Source of the DNA: JAGMDK01 sp023128695
GTDB taxonomy: Bacteria > Planctomycetota > Phycisphaerae > UBA1845 > Fen-1342
Assembly: GCA_030628805.1 (NCBI GenBank)
Contig: DAOVQG010000028.1
Location: forward strand, 1 to 24,880
Direction: 5' to 3'
DNA length: 24,880 bases
Shown piece after piece: positions 6,692 through 14,551 of this stretch. The translations under genes and the position numbers were made by a program. Position 1 is the first letter of the stretch. Every line of letters starts with the position of its first letter. The notes below the pieces were generated by a model. It saw only the letters and a program-made list of their open reading frames with translations, did not search any database and was not told where the DNA came from.

Positions 6692-7035
6692 TCTCGATCA
6701 ACATCGGTCCAAAGCGCGTGCACCTGACCGCGTACTGCCCCGACGACGAGCTCGGCCTCCTGGCTTGCGACTACGTCCTGGCCCGCGCCGCCGAGCTGCT
6801 GGATGGCACTCACGAGAATAACTTGTGGGCGTATCTCATCGAGAAGGACGAAGGGTACGCCGAACTGAAACGGCTGATCGACGCCGGCTGGCGACTCCCC
6901 AAGAACGGCGACGACACGGTGGATCCACGGAACATCAAGGCGGAGACACGAATCATCCGCCATCTGCTGCGCGAACAACTGGAACAATGCGGCCAACAAC
7001 AGGCCGCCGGAGAGCAAGGAGGCTCTGAGCAATGA
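6682..7035 (+). CDS. Hypothetical protein
   Basis: A 117-residue soluble, acidic protein with no recognised family. It begins MPVISINIGPKRVHLTAYC, which suggests beta strands, and continues with helices rich in Leu, Glu and Arg, ending in a glutamine-rich tail (QLEQCGQQQAAGEQGG). It overlaps the TOPRIM gene by 10 bases and the next gene by an ATGA four-base overlap, so the three are probably translated together. Co-occurrence with TOPRIM hints at a plasmid or phage replication module; this is inference. Confidence 0.6.
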   Translation: MPVISINIGPKRVHLTAYCPDDELGLLACDYVLARAAELLDGTHENNLWAYLIEKDEGYAELKRLIDAGWRLPKNGDDTVDPRNIKAETRIIRHLLREQLEQCGQQQAAGEQGGSEQ

Positions 7036-7478
7036 CAAGCATCTATGAGATTGCGGGCTGGTCGGACATCGGCTCATTCCTGATCTGGACGCTGGCGGTC
7101 TGTACGCTGGCGAAAGCCCTCTTCGGCTCGCTGCCGGCAGCCGAGCTTCAATACCGCCTGTCGCTGCGCGACATACCGCGACGACAACGAATCAACCGCC
7201 TGAACTGGGAGATCAACAACCGCACGAAGTGGAACGGGGATGTCGCCCGCGGCTCGCCCCACGCGGCCAAGCAGCCGCTTTCTGACGCCGAGCTCGAGTC
7301 CCGCCGCCGCGAACTCCAGCGCCTGACGCGCAACTCCTTCCGCTGTCGGGCGTCTATCCGCAAGCGGCGTCAAACCAACGGGATAGCGTTCGGAATCGAG
7401 GAGCCTGCCCCGGCTGTGGACGCTGAACCAGACGAACGGGATCGGTTGCGCTTCCCGCCGGCAGACAGTCGGAATTGA
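7032..7478 (+). CDS. Small membrane-associated hypothetical protein
   Basis: A 148-residue product with one hydrophobic segment near the N-terminus (IGSFLIWTLAVCTLAKALFG), followed by a very basic region (residues 45-115, many Arg) and a short acidic tail. The ATG shares bases with the stop of the preceding gene, and AAGGAGG lies about 10 bases upstream. No family recognised. Basic residues after a membrane segment would face the cytoplasm and could contact nucleic acid, but nothing proves it. Confidence 0.5.
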   Translation: MTSIYEIAGWSDIGSFLIWTLAVCTLAKALFGSLPAAELQYRLSLRDIPRRQRINRLNWEINNRTKWNGDVARGSPHAAKQPLSDAELESRRRELQRLTRNSFRCRASIRKRRQTNGIAFGIEEPAPAVDAEPDERDRLRFPPADSRN

Positions 7479-7544
7479 AATTGGAATAATTTGACTTGAT
7501 TTTTTAATGAGTGCTGCGCATGCTACGCGGGCAGGAGATAATCG

Positions 7545-8153
7545 ATGACACAGGAACAACTCGTTGCCGCTCTCAAGCCCCATTTCCCCGTCATTACCAG
7601 CCTGATCCGCGCCGCCGCAGAGGAGTTCGAGTCGTTCAACATCCCGACCGATCGACGTCCGGTAGTAGACGGCGCCCCCTCTGGCATCATGATCTACCAC
7701 CTCATCTGGGACCGCCTGGAACGGCACTTTGGCTTCAAGAGTGCGATTCGCGTTACGGAGAGCGAGGGCCTGAAGTTCCTGTTCTTCGAAAAACTGGGCG
7801 TCAGCGTCCGTGTGAACAAGCTGAATGCCGTGAGCTTCAACGGCTCCGTTTCGAGGACCCCGGGCAAGCTGCACGCCCATCCGCAGTTGTTCTTTTCGTT
7901 TTACGACCAGCCGCCGGGTCACCTGATTTTCGGATACACGGCGCGCCTGAACGAGCAGGGAGTCGCTGTGCTAGACCGCGTCCTGCTCACGCTGGAGGGC
8001 GAGGACGGGGTTCAGTGGTGGACATACGTCGACGTCGACGGTCAGGCCGACGCGCCCGTCGAGCCGGCTCCAGGCCCGACGCCGCCGGTCGTGCGGCCGA
8101 AGGCGCTGCCGGAGGAGTCGAAGAAGGTCAATGGGGAAGCTGAAGCTGGATAA
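7545..8153 (+). CDS. Hypothetical protein preceding the ImmA-type regulator
   Basis: A 202-residue protein of unknown family. Residues 1-155 look like a compact alpha/beta domain (MIYHLIWDRLERHFGF, LFFEKLGVSVRVNKLN, HPQLFFSFYDQPPGHLIFGY), and residues 160-202 are a proline- and charge-rich tail. AGGAG lies 7 bases before the ATG. The upstream gap 7479-7544 is unusually AT-rich for this window, which fits a promoter, but I cannot align a clear -35/-10 pair. It ends 8 bases before the XRE-ImmA gene, so the two are likely co-transcribed. A function as target or partner of the metallopeptidase is only a guess. Confidence 0.7.
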   Translation: MTQEQLVAALKPHFPVITSLIRAAAEEFESFNIPTDRRPVVDGAPSGIMIYHLIWDRLERHFGFKSAIRVTESEGLKFLFFEKLGVSVRVNKLNAVSFNGSVSRTPGKLHAHPQLFFSFYDQPPGHLIFGYTARLNEQGVAVLDRVLLTLEGEDGVQWWTYVDVDGQADAPVEPAPGPTPPVVRPKALPEESKKVNGEAEAG

Positions 8154-8161
8154 CGAACTCT

Positions 8162-9244
8162 ATGAAAGTCAATCCGCGGATGCTGGTGCTAGCGCGGGAG
8201 TCACGCGGACTGAGTCAGGCGGAGCTGGCGGCCGCAATCGAAGTCAGTCAGGGCAAGATATCGAAGTACGAGAATGGTCTTCTCGAACTATCTGATGACG
8301 ACTTGACGCGGATTGCTGCCGTTCTCGACTACGAGCCCGCGTTTTTCTCCGAGACCGATCAGGTTTACGGTCTCGGTACAAGTCTACTCTTCAACCGCAA
8401 GCGTAAGACGGCGCCTGTGCATGTTCAACGGCGAATCATCGCCCAGGTCAACGTTGTGCGAATGCAGATAGAGCGGTTGCTGCGTGGGGCAGAAGTGGCC
8501 GTCGAGAACCGCTTCGAGAGACTCGACATTGATCGATTCGACGGTGACGCTGAGGCAGTCGCGCGACACACGCGGTCTGCGTGGCGCCTTCCTCCAGGGC
8601 CCATCGCGAACCTCACGGCGGCCATCGAAAGCGCCGGCGGCATTGTCGCAGTTTGCGACTTCAGCACAGACCGCATCGACGCGGCGCACATGTGGCTCGA
8701 CGGCTTTCCGCCGATGTTCTTCATGAATGCACAAGTGCCCGGTGATCGGCACAGATTCAGCCTCGCGCACGAAGTCGGGCACGCAATTATGCATAACTTG
8801 CCGTCGGATGACGTGGAAGCTGAAGCCGATCGCTTCGCGAGTGAATTCTTGATGCCTGCCGACGAGATCGGCCCCCAGCTCATTGGCTTGACGATCCAGC
8901 GCGCCGCGCAGTTGAAGATGCAGTGGAAGGTGTCGATGCAGGCGATCATTGTACGCGCGTGGCATCTCCGGCGGATTACAGAACAGCGCTATCGAAGCCT
9001 CTACACGCAGATTAGCGTGCACGGTTACCGGCGGAATGAGCCGTTTCCAATCCCGTTTGAACAGCCCACGGTGCTCGCACAATTGATCAAGGTTCACCAG
9101 GAGCACCACGGCTACTCAGAGGAGGACATGGGGCGTCTCCTCTTCACGCACGCACCTGTGTTTTTCGGCGAGGATGGCGCAGTGCCGGTCCGACCATACC
9201 GCGTCCTCCGACTGGAGGATTACCCGGCGTCAGAATCCGACTGA
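8162..9244 (+). CDS. XRE-family HTH / ImmA-IrrE metallopeptidase regulator
   Basis: A 360-residue two-domain protein. Residues 5-60 form a Cro/C1-type helix-turn-helix (LVLARESRGLSQAELAAAI, ISKYENGLLELS). Residues 150-260 form an M78 (ImmA/IrrE) metallopeptidase with the zinc motif H203-E204-V-G-H207 in LAHEVGHAIMH and the downstream acidic ligand in EAEADRFASEFLMP. Relatives cleave or regulate repressors of mobile elements in response to stress. The position just before the defence operon and its candidate promoter suggests it controls that operon or its small HTH gene. All catalytic residues are present. Confidence 0.9.
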   Translation: MKVNPRMLVLARESRGLSQAELAAAIEVSQGKISKYENGLLELSDDDLTRIAAVLDYEPAFFSETDQVYGLGTSLLFNRKRKTAPVHVQRRIIAQVNVVRMQIERLLRGAEVAVENRFERLDIDRFDGDAEAVARHTRSAWRLPPGPIANLTAAIESAGGIVAVCDFSTDRIDAAHMWLDGFPPMFFMNAQVPGDRHRFSLAHEVGHAIMHNLPSDDVEAEADRFASEFLMPADEIGPQLIGLTIQRAAQLKMQWKVSMQAIIVRAWHLRRITEQRYRSLYTQISVHGYRRNEPFPIPFEQPTVLAQLIKVHQEHHGYSEEDMGRLLFTHAPVFFGEDGAVPVRPYRVLRLEDYPASESD

Positions 9245-9340
9245 GCGTACATGGGTCGATCCGTCCGGCGCGACGTTGGGCCAATCTTGCCGATGCCGCG
9301 GGTCGAAGGCCCTCGCGTCAGCTATGCCGCACGTGAGCAA

Positions 9341-9369
9341 TTGACAGGAGCCTGGAACAACTATCAAAT
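9341..9369 (+). promoter_or_regulatory. Candidate sigma-70-type promoter of the defence operon
   Basis: TTGACA at 9341-9346 is a perfect -35 box. Exactly 17 bases later stands TCAAAT at 9364-9369, matching four of six bases of the -10 consensus. Transcription would start near 9376, giving a leader of about 40 bases before the small HTH gene. It lies in the only sizeable gap (172 bases) between the regulator gene and the array. Confidence 0.5.
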
Positions 9370-9416
9370 ACCGCGCGTCAGGGCGTCCGGTTCGTTCCGA
9401 GCGAGACAGGCCAATC

Positions 9417-9605
9417 ATGCAGCGTCGACTCGACAACGTGATGACGATTGAGGAACTCGCCAAGTACCTCAAGATTCCAAAGTCCACGCTGTACAAGCTT
9501 GCGCAGGAGGGCAAAGTGCCGGGGCAGAAGGTCGGGCGCCATTGGCGCTTTCACAGGGAGGCGGTCGACAAGTGGCTGACCGAGCGCCCCGATAAACGGT
9601 CGTAG
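9417..9605 (+). CDS. Small excisionase-type HTH protein
   Basis: A 62-residue MerR/excisionase-like winged helix (helix-turn-helix 17 type), recognisable from MTIEELAKYLKIPKSTLYKL, the wing VGRHWRFHREAVDKWL, and a basic tail. Such proteins bind DNA as recombination directionality factors or local regulators. It is the first gene after the candidate promoter and ends 18 bases before the helicase, so it could regulate the operon. A second ATG at 9441 would still encode the whole domain. Confidence 0.85.
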   Translation: MQRRLDNVMTIEELAKYLKIPKSTLYKLAQEGKVPGQKVGRHWRFHREAVDKWLTERPDKRS

Positions 9606-9623
9606 GCGGAGCAGCGCGGAACG

Positions 9624-12600
9624 ATGGCGACGAGCGAACATCCAATCGGGCAGCGCATTCTTCTGCCGGGACACTTCCCTGAGCCCGTGGTCCTCGAATC
9701 CGTTCGCTCTCTCGGCGCGGGTTTCGAGTGCCGAGTGCGTCTTCCCGACGGCACGCCGGACGAGGCGATCCTCTCTCGGGAGGAAACAGAGGAGATCTTT
9801 GGTAGAACCGTCGGCGGCGACGCGAAGCTGACGACGGGAGACTCGGAGCGCGTCCGGCTGCTCGTCGAGTCTGCCAGAATCCGGCTGGCTTACGCTCATG
9901 ACAAGCAGTTCGCGGTAAGTCTGTCCGGCATCCGCACGCTCCCACACCAGATCGAGGCCGTATACATCCGGATGCTGCCACAACCGCGGCTGAGATACCT
10001 GCTCGCGGACGACCCCGGTGCGGGCAAGACCATTATGGCCGGTCTCTTAATCAAGGAGATGAAGCTCCGTCAGGCGATCGAGCGCATCCTCATTCTCTGT
10101 CCGGCGCCGCTGACGATTCAGTGGCAGGACGAGCTTCTCCGTTGGTTCGGTGAGCCGTTCGACATCATCTTCTCCGCCGTCGATCAGCAGCAGGTCGTGA
10201 ATCCGTGGCAGCGTTTGAACCAGGTCGTTGCTTCTCTGGACTACGCGAAGCAGGACGACGTCCGCGAGCGCGTCTGGCAGCAACGCTGGGACATGGTCGT
10301 GATCGACGAGGCGCACAAGTGCAGCGCCTACACGAAGCGGTCCGCGTCGCGCGGCGACGAGCCCGACAAGACCAAACGCTATCAACTTGCCGAGCGCCTG
10401 ACGTCGCAGGCCGATCACGTGCTCTTGCTCACGGCGACGCCGCACCACGGCGACGACGATCGTTTCGCGCACTTCGTTCGCCTGCTCGACCCGGACCTGT
10501 TCCCCGAACCGCATCGTCTTGCCGACCGGGCTGGCGAGATTCGCCGTGATATTCTGCGCCTAGGACCAAATTGCCCGTGGGCCCTGCGCCGGCTGAAGGA
10601 GGACCTGAAGGACATCCACGGCCGGCGGCTGTTTCCGGACCGCCACGCACACACGGTCACCTTCCGGCTGAATCGTGAGGAATACAACCTCTACAAGGCC
10701 GTTACGGCGTTCATCAACCGATTCCTTCCGCAGGCGACCGGCCGAAAGAAGGCGAGTGTAGCGCTCGCGCGCACGGTTTTTCAGCGCCGACTGGCCAGCT
10801 CGACGTACGCCATCTGCGAGTCCATTCGCCGACGTTTAGAGCGTCAGCAGAGTTTGCTTCAGGAGCTTGAGGAACTACCGCCACGACAACTCGCCAAACG
10901 CCTTGCTCTACTACAAGGGCAGATCGCCGATGCCGAGCAGGACGAGGACGATCTGGATGAGGACATCCGCGATCGGCTCGTGGACGAGATCACTGCGGCG
11001 GTCGAGCTGGACCAGCTTCGGACCGAGATTGCGGCTCTCCAGGATCTGCTGGCGCAGGCGAAGCGCGTCCGCGAACACGCCGGTGACTCAAAAGTCGAAG
11101 CCCTGAAGCAGTGCTTGGCAAAGGCGGAGTTCCATGAGCTGGCTGACGGCCGCGGCAAACTGCTCGTCTTCACGGAGCACCGCGACACGCTCGCGTACCT
11201 CTCCGAACATCTCCATCGGTGGGGCTACTCGACCTGCAACATCCACGGCGGCATGAACCCACGCTACCGTAAGCGAGCCCAGGAACAGTTCCGTACCGTG
11301 GCCCAGGTCTGTGTGGCAACCGAAGCGGCCGGAGAGGGAATCAATCTCCAGTTCTGCCATCTGATGATCAATTACGACCTGCCCTGGAACCCGACGCGGC
11401 TAGAGCAACGTCTGGGCCGCATTCACCGCATCGGCCAGGAGAGAGAATGTCACGCCTTCAACTTCGTGTCGAGCGATTCCGAGGAGGGGCAACCGATCAT
11501 TGAGGGCCGCATCCTGCAAAGGCTGCTTGAGAAGCTGGACCAGATGCGCGAAGTTCTCGCCGACCGCGTATTCGACGTTATTGGCGAGGTGCTCTCGCTC
11601 AACGATGTGAACCTACCAGAGATGCTCCGCGAGGCCGCACACGACCCGCGCCGACTCGATGAGTACATCGACCGCATCGAGAAAATCGACCCGTCGCGTT
11701 TGCGGGCCTATGAGGAGGCCACCGGTGTGGCCCTGGCCCGCGCCAGCGTGGACTTCTCCACGTTCCAGCGGTCGAACGCCGAAGCCGAAGAACGCCGCCT
11801 CATGCCGAAGTACGTCGAGAAGCACTTCATCGAGGCAGCCAAGGAAGTCGGCCTGAAGGTCGAGCCGCGCGCTGACGGACTCTGGCGCGTCGAGCACGTG
11901 CTTGCCGACCTGCGTTCGGACCGGCTCAGCGCCGCCAGACGGCTGGGCAAACCTGAGACCACCTACCGCAAGATCACGTTCCACAAGGAGCACCTCGATC
12001 TCGACCAGCACCTCGACGCCGTGCTGCTCGGCCCCGGCCACCCGCTGTATGCGGCAGTCGATGAGCGGCTCAACGAGACCCTCGCCGCGCTAAGCGGCGG
12101 CGTTGCGTTCTTCGTCGATCCGATGGCCGAGGCGTATCGCCTCTACTTCTTCGAGATGGCGATCCGCGGGCAGAAGACGACCGGCGACCCGGACGCGCTC
12201 TTCGCCGAACTCATCGCCGTCCGCGAAAACCCGCAGGCGCCGCCGGCCGAGCGGTTCAGCGTCGTTCCGGCGGACGTGCTCATCGATCTGCCCGCGCACC
12301 CGAACCCGCCGGCCGAGATCGACCCGCTCGACCCAACGTCGGCGTCGGACTTTCTCAAGAGCACGTACCAAATGGAGGTGCGTGGTCGCTGCCAACGTGA
12401 GCGTCAACAGTTCGTGACCGTTTGCCACGACTACCTCGAGCGCTCGTTCGACGCTCGCGTCCGCGTCGCGCAGGATCGTGTGATGAACCTCCGCGCTCGG
12501 GAGGCCACGTCGCCCGAGGTCGCCATCGCTCGCCAACGCGCCGAGAACGACCTAGCGGACCTCCAGCGAACCCGCAAGGAACGCATGGAAGGCCTCGAAC

Positions 12601-13133
12601 GGCTGAATCTCGCCCGCCACGGCCCCGTTCGGCACGTCGCCACGGCGATCGTCGTGCCGCCCGGCGCCGAGATCGCGGCGCAGCTTGCCGAAGACATCGA
12701 TCCCGAGGTTCGGCGCCGGTCCGAACTCGCGGCGGAAGATATCGTCGTCGCGTACGAGGAGGCGCGCGGGTGGACCTGCGAGCGCGTCGGACACCTGAAG
12801 ATCGGTTTCGACGTCCGCAGCCTCGGCGCTGCCGATCCGCAGACGGGCTACCGCGACCCGGTCGAAGGCATCCGCCGCATCGAGGTCAAGGGGCGAAAGC
12901 GCGGCCAGCCGATCCGCCTGACGACGAATGAGTGGTACAAAGCGACGCAGCTCGGCGACTCATACTGGCTCTACGTGGTTTGGGACCCGCTCGACGGGCC
13001 GAGCCCCGAGCCGCTGCGCATCCGGAACCCCGCGAAGCACTTAGACCACGCGAAGAAGGAGGTCGTTGCTGCACGCTACTATGACATTTCGGCGCAGGCC
13101 GTCGAGCAGGCAGCCAGTCACCAGGGGCTGTGA
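9624..13133 (+). CDS. SNF2-family helicase with C-terminal DUF3883 domain (DrmD-like)
   Basis: A 1169-residue superfamily 2 translocase. Walker A is DDPGAGKT (K135), the DEAH box is VIDEAHKC (D228-H231), and motif III is LLLTATPHHGDD. The C-terminal RecA lobe shows LLVFTEHRDTLAYLSEHL, then VATEAAGEGINLQ and RLGRIHRIGQ. A coiled-coil-like insertion rich in Glu, Gln and Leu separates the lobes. The extreme C-terminus holds a DUF3883 domain with GFDVRS and IEVKGRK (E1087, K1089), a pattern like PD-(D/E)XK nuclease-fold proteins. Relatives are found in DISARM and other phage-defence loci, where they move along DNA. It is full length with no interruptions; its stop overlaps the next ATG by one base (TGATG). 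Confidence 0.9.
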   Translation: MATSEHPIGQRILLPGHFPEPVVLESVRSLGAGFECRVRLPDGTPDEAILSREETEEIFGRTVGGDAKLTTGDSERVRLLVESARIRLAYAHDKQFAVSLSGIRTLPHQIEAVYIRMLPQPRLRYLLADDPGAGKTIMAGLLIKEMKLRQAIERILILCPAPLTIQWQDELLRWFGEPFDIIFSAVDQQQVVNPWQRLNQVVASLDYAKQDDVRERVWQQRWDMVVIDEAHKCSAYTKRSASRGDEPDKTKRYQLAERLTSQADHVLLLTATPHHGDDDRFAHFVRLLDPDLFPEPHRLADRAGEIRRDILRLGPNCPWALRRLKEDLKDIHGRRLFPDRHAHTVTFRLNREEYNLYKAVTAFINRFLPQATGRKKASVALARTVFQRRLASSTYAICESIRRRLERQQSLLQELEELPPRQLAKRLALLQGQIADAEQDEDDLDEDIRDRLVDEITAAVELDQLRTEIAALQDLLAQAKRVREHAGDSKVEALKQCLAKAEFHELADGRGKLLVFTEHRDTLAYLSEHLHRWGYSTCNIHGGMNPRYRKRAQEQFRTVAQVCVATEAAGEGINLQFCHLMINYDLPWNPTRLEQRLGRIHRIGQERECHAFNFVSSDSEEGQPIIEGRILQRLLEKLDQMREVLADRVFDVIGEVLSLNDVNLPEMLREAAHDPRRLDEYIDRIEKIDPSRLRAYEEATGVALARASVDFSTFQRSNAEAEERRLMPKYVEKHFIEAAKEVGLKVEPRADGLWRVEHVLADLRSDRLSAARRLGKPETTYRKITFHKEHLDLDQHLDAVLLGPGHPLYAAVDERLNETLAALSGGVAFFVDPMAEAYRLYFFEMAIRGQKTTGDPDALFAELIAVRENPQAPPAERFSVVPADVLIDLPAHPNPPAEIDPLDPTSASDFLKSTYQMEVRGRCQRERQQFVTVCHDYLERSFDARVRVAQDRVMNLRAREATSPEVAIARQRAENDLADLQRTRKERMEGLERLNLARHGPVRHVATAIVVPPGAEIAAQLAEDIDPEVRRRSELAAEDIVVAYEEARGWTCERVGHLKIGFDVRSLGAADPQTGYRDPVEGIRRIEVKGRKRGQPIRLTTNEWYKATQLGDSYWLYVVWDPLDGPSPEPLRIRNPAKHLDHAKKEVVAARYYDISAQAVEQAASHQGL

Positions 13134-13410
13134 TGGATCGAGACGAGCTCCACGAACTGCACTACATCACGCCGATCTGCAACATCCAGTCGATCTTGCA
13201 GCACGGCATCCTTTCGAATGCACGGGCAACGATCAGATCGAGGAGTGGCGCAAGAAGGCAGCCAAGTGCGCAGAGGTTCTCGTTCCGAACCGGGTCGAGC
13301 CTCGCTTCCTTCGCGGCGTCTACGTATCCTCCGACCAGGCGAGGGCCGACGTTTCGGCCCTGAACACTGGGTTGACGGTCATCGTCGACCGGCACCTGTT
13401 TTTCTCATAA
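13133..13410 (+). pseudogene. darT: DarT-type DNA ADP-ribosyltransferase toxin, centre deleted and frameshifted
   Basis: The first 30 codons from the ATG at 13133 encode a typical DarT N-terminus (LHYITPICNIQSILQHGILS), which holds the first NAD-binding elements. At about 13222 the reading jumps, in the next frame, to the conserved C-terminus DQIEEWRKKAAKCAEVLVP (the segment with the likely catalytic glutamate), YVSSDQARADV and HLFFS, ending at 13410. DarT proteins are usually about 210 residues; roughly 110 are missing here. The product should be inactive. The gene starts within the helicase stop codon and its cognate antitoxin gene follows 13 bases later. Confidence 0.85.
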
Positions 13411-13423
13411 AGGACGGACCGAC

Positions 13424-14551
13424 ATGATCACCGTACGAATCGGCGACATCTTCGAGTCCGACGCACAGACGCTCATCAACACTGTCAACTGCGTCGGTGT
13501 GATGGGCAAGGGAATCGCGCTCGAATTCAAGAACCGCTTCCCCGACATGTACGAGGAGTACGCGCAGCGCTGCAAGGAGGGTCGGGTTAAGCTGGGCGAG
13601 CCCTACTTGTATAGCCGGCTCACGCCCCCTTGTATTCTCAATTTCCCGACCAAGGATCACTGGCGCTCCGTCTCGCGCCTCCACGACATCGTCGCCGGCC
13701 TTCGATACCTCCAGGCACACTATCGCGAATGGGGCATCACCTCGCTCGCCGTACCTCCGCTGGGATGTGGTCACGGACAGCTCGAGTGGCGCATCGTCGG
13801 GCCAACGCTGTATCGCCATCTCAAGCAGCTTGAAATCTCCATAGACCTGTTTGCGCCGTTCGGCACGCCGCACGAAGAACTCAAACCGACCTTCCTCGAT
13901 GCCGCGAAGGAAGCCGGCCCTGCTACATCCCGTCAAGCGCCGGAATACCGTGTACCGCCAGCGTGGGTTGCCTTGGTCGAGGTTCTGCGTCGCGTCGAGA
14001 GCGAGCCGTATCACCGGCCGGTTGGCCGCGTGACGTTCCAGAAGATCGCGTACTTCGCCACCGAATCCGGCATCCCGACGGGACTGCGGTACCGTCGCGG
14101 CAGTTTCGGCCCCTACGCCGCCGACGTGAAGCGTCACGTCACGGCCCTTGTCAACAACGGCCTCATTCGTGAGGAGCGGCTTGGCCGCATGTTCGCCGTC
14201 CGTGTCGGCCAGACCTTCGACGACGCCCGCCGCGCCTACGCCGATCAACTTGCGCAATGGCGGGATACCCTCGACAAGATCACCGATCTCTTCATGCGAA
14301 TGAACACGCGGCAGGCGGAGGTGGCCGCCACGGTCCACTTCGCCGCCAATGAGCTAAAGAACCGCCGGGAGGCCCAACCGGAGGAATCCGTGATCCTACG
14401 TACGGTGATGGACTGGAAACAACGCCGCCGCCCTCCCCTTGAGGAGAAAGAAGTCGCGCTGACCATCCGAAACCTCAACATGCTGAGCTGGATCGGCGCT
14501 CGCGTGAGTCAGGACCTGCCTGTAAGTGAAGAGGACGTTCTGAATGTCTGA
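13424..14551 (+). CDS. darG: DarG-type macrodomain antitoxin
   Basis: A 375-residue protein. Residues 1-155 form a macrodomain of the DarG/TARG1 kind: the ADP-ribose loop INTVNCVGVMGKGIALEFK (N19, N22), then VPPLGCGHGQLEW. This domain removes ADP-ribose from thymidine or guanosine bases in DNA modified by DarT. Residues 180-375 form a helical/winged domain (VTFQKIAYFATESGI, YRRGSFGPYAADVKRHV) that in DarG proteins binds and neutralises the toxin directly. All visible motifs are intact, unlike the toxin. It overlaps the methylase gene by 8 bases, so expression is tied to the array. Confidence 0.9.
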   Translation: MITVRIGDIFESDAQTLINTVNCVGVMGKGIALEFKNRFPDMYEEYAQRCKEGRVKLGEPYLYSRLTPPCILNFPTKDHWRSVSRLHDIVAGLRYLQAHYREWGITSLAVPPLGCGHGQLEWRIVGPTLYRHLKQLEISIDLFAPFGTPHEELKPTFLDAAKEAGPATSRQAPEYRVPPAWVALVEVLRRVESEPYHRPVGRVTFQKIAYFATESGIPTGLRYRRGSFGPYAADVKRHVTALVNNGLIREERLGRMFAVRVGQTFDDARRAYADQLAQWRDTLDKITDLFMRMNTRQAEVAATVHFAANELKNRREAQPEESVILRTVMDWKQRRRPPLEEKEVALTIRNLNMLSWIGARVSQDLPVSEEDVLNV

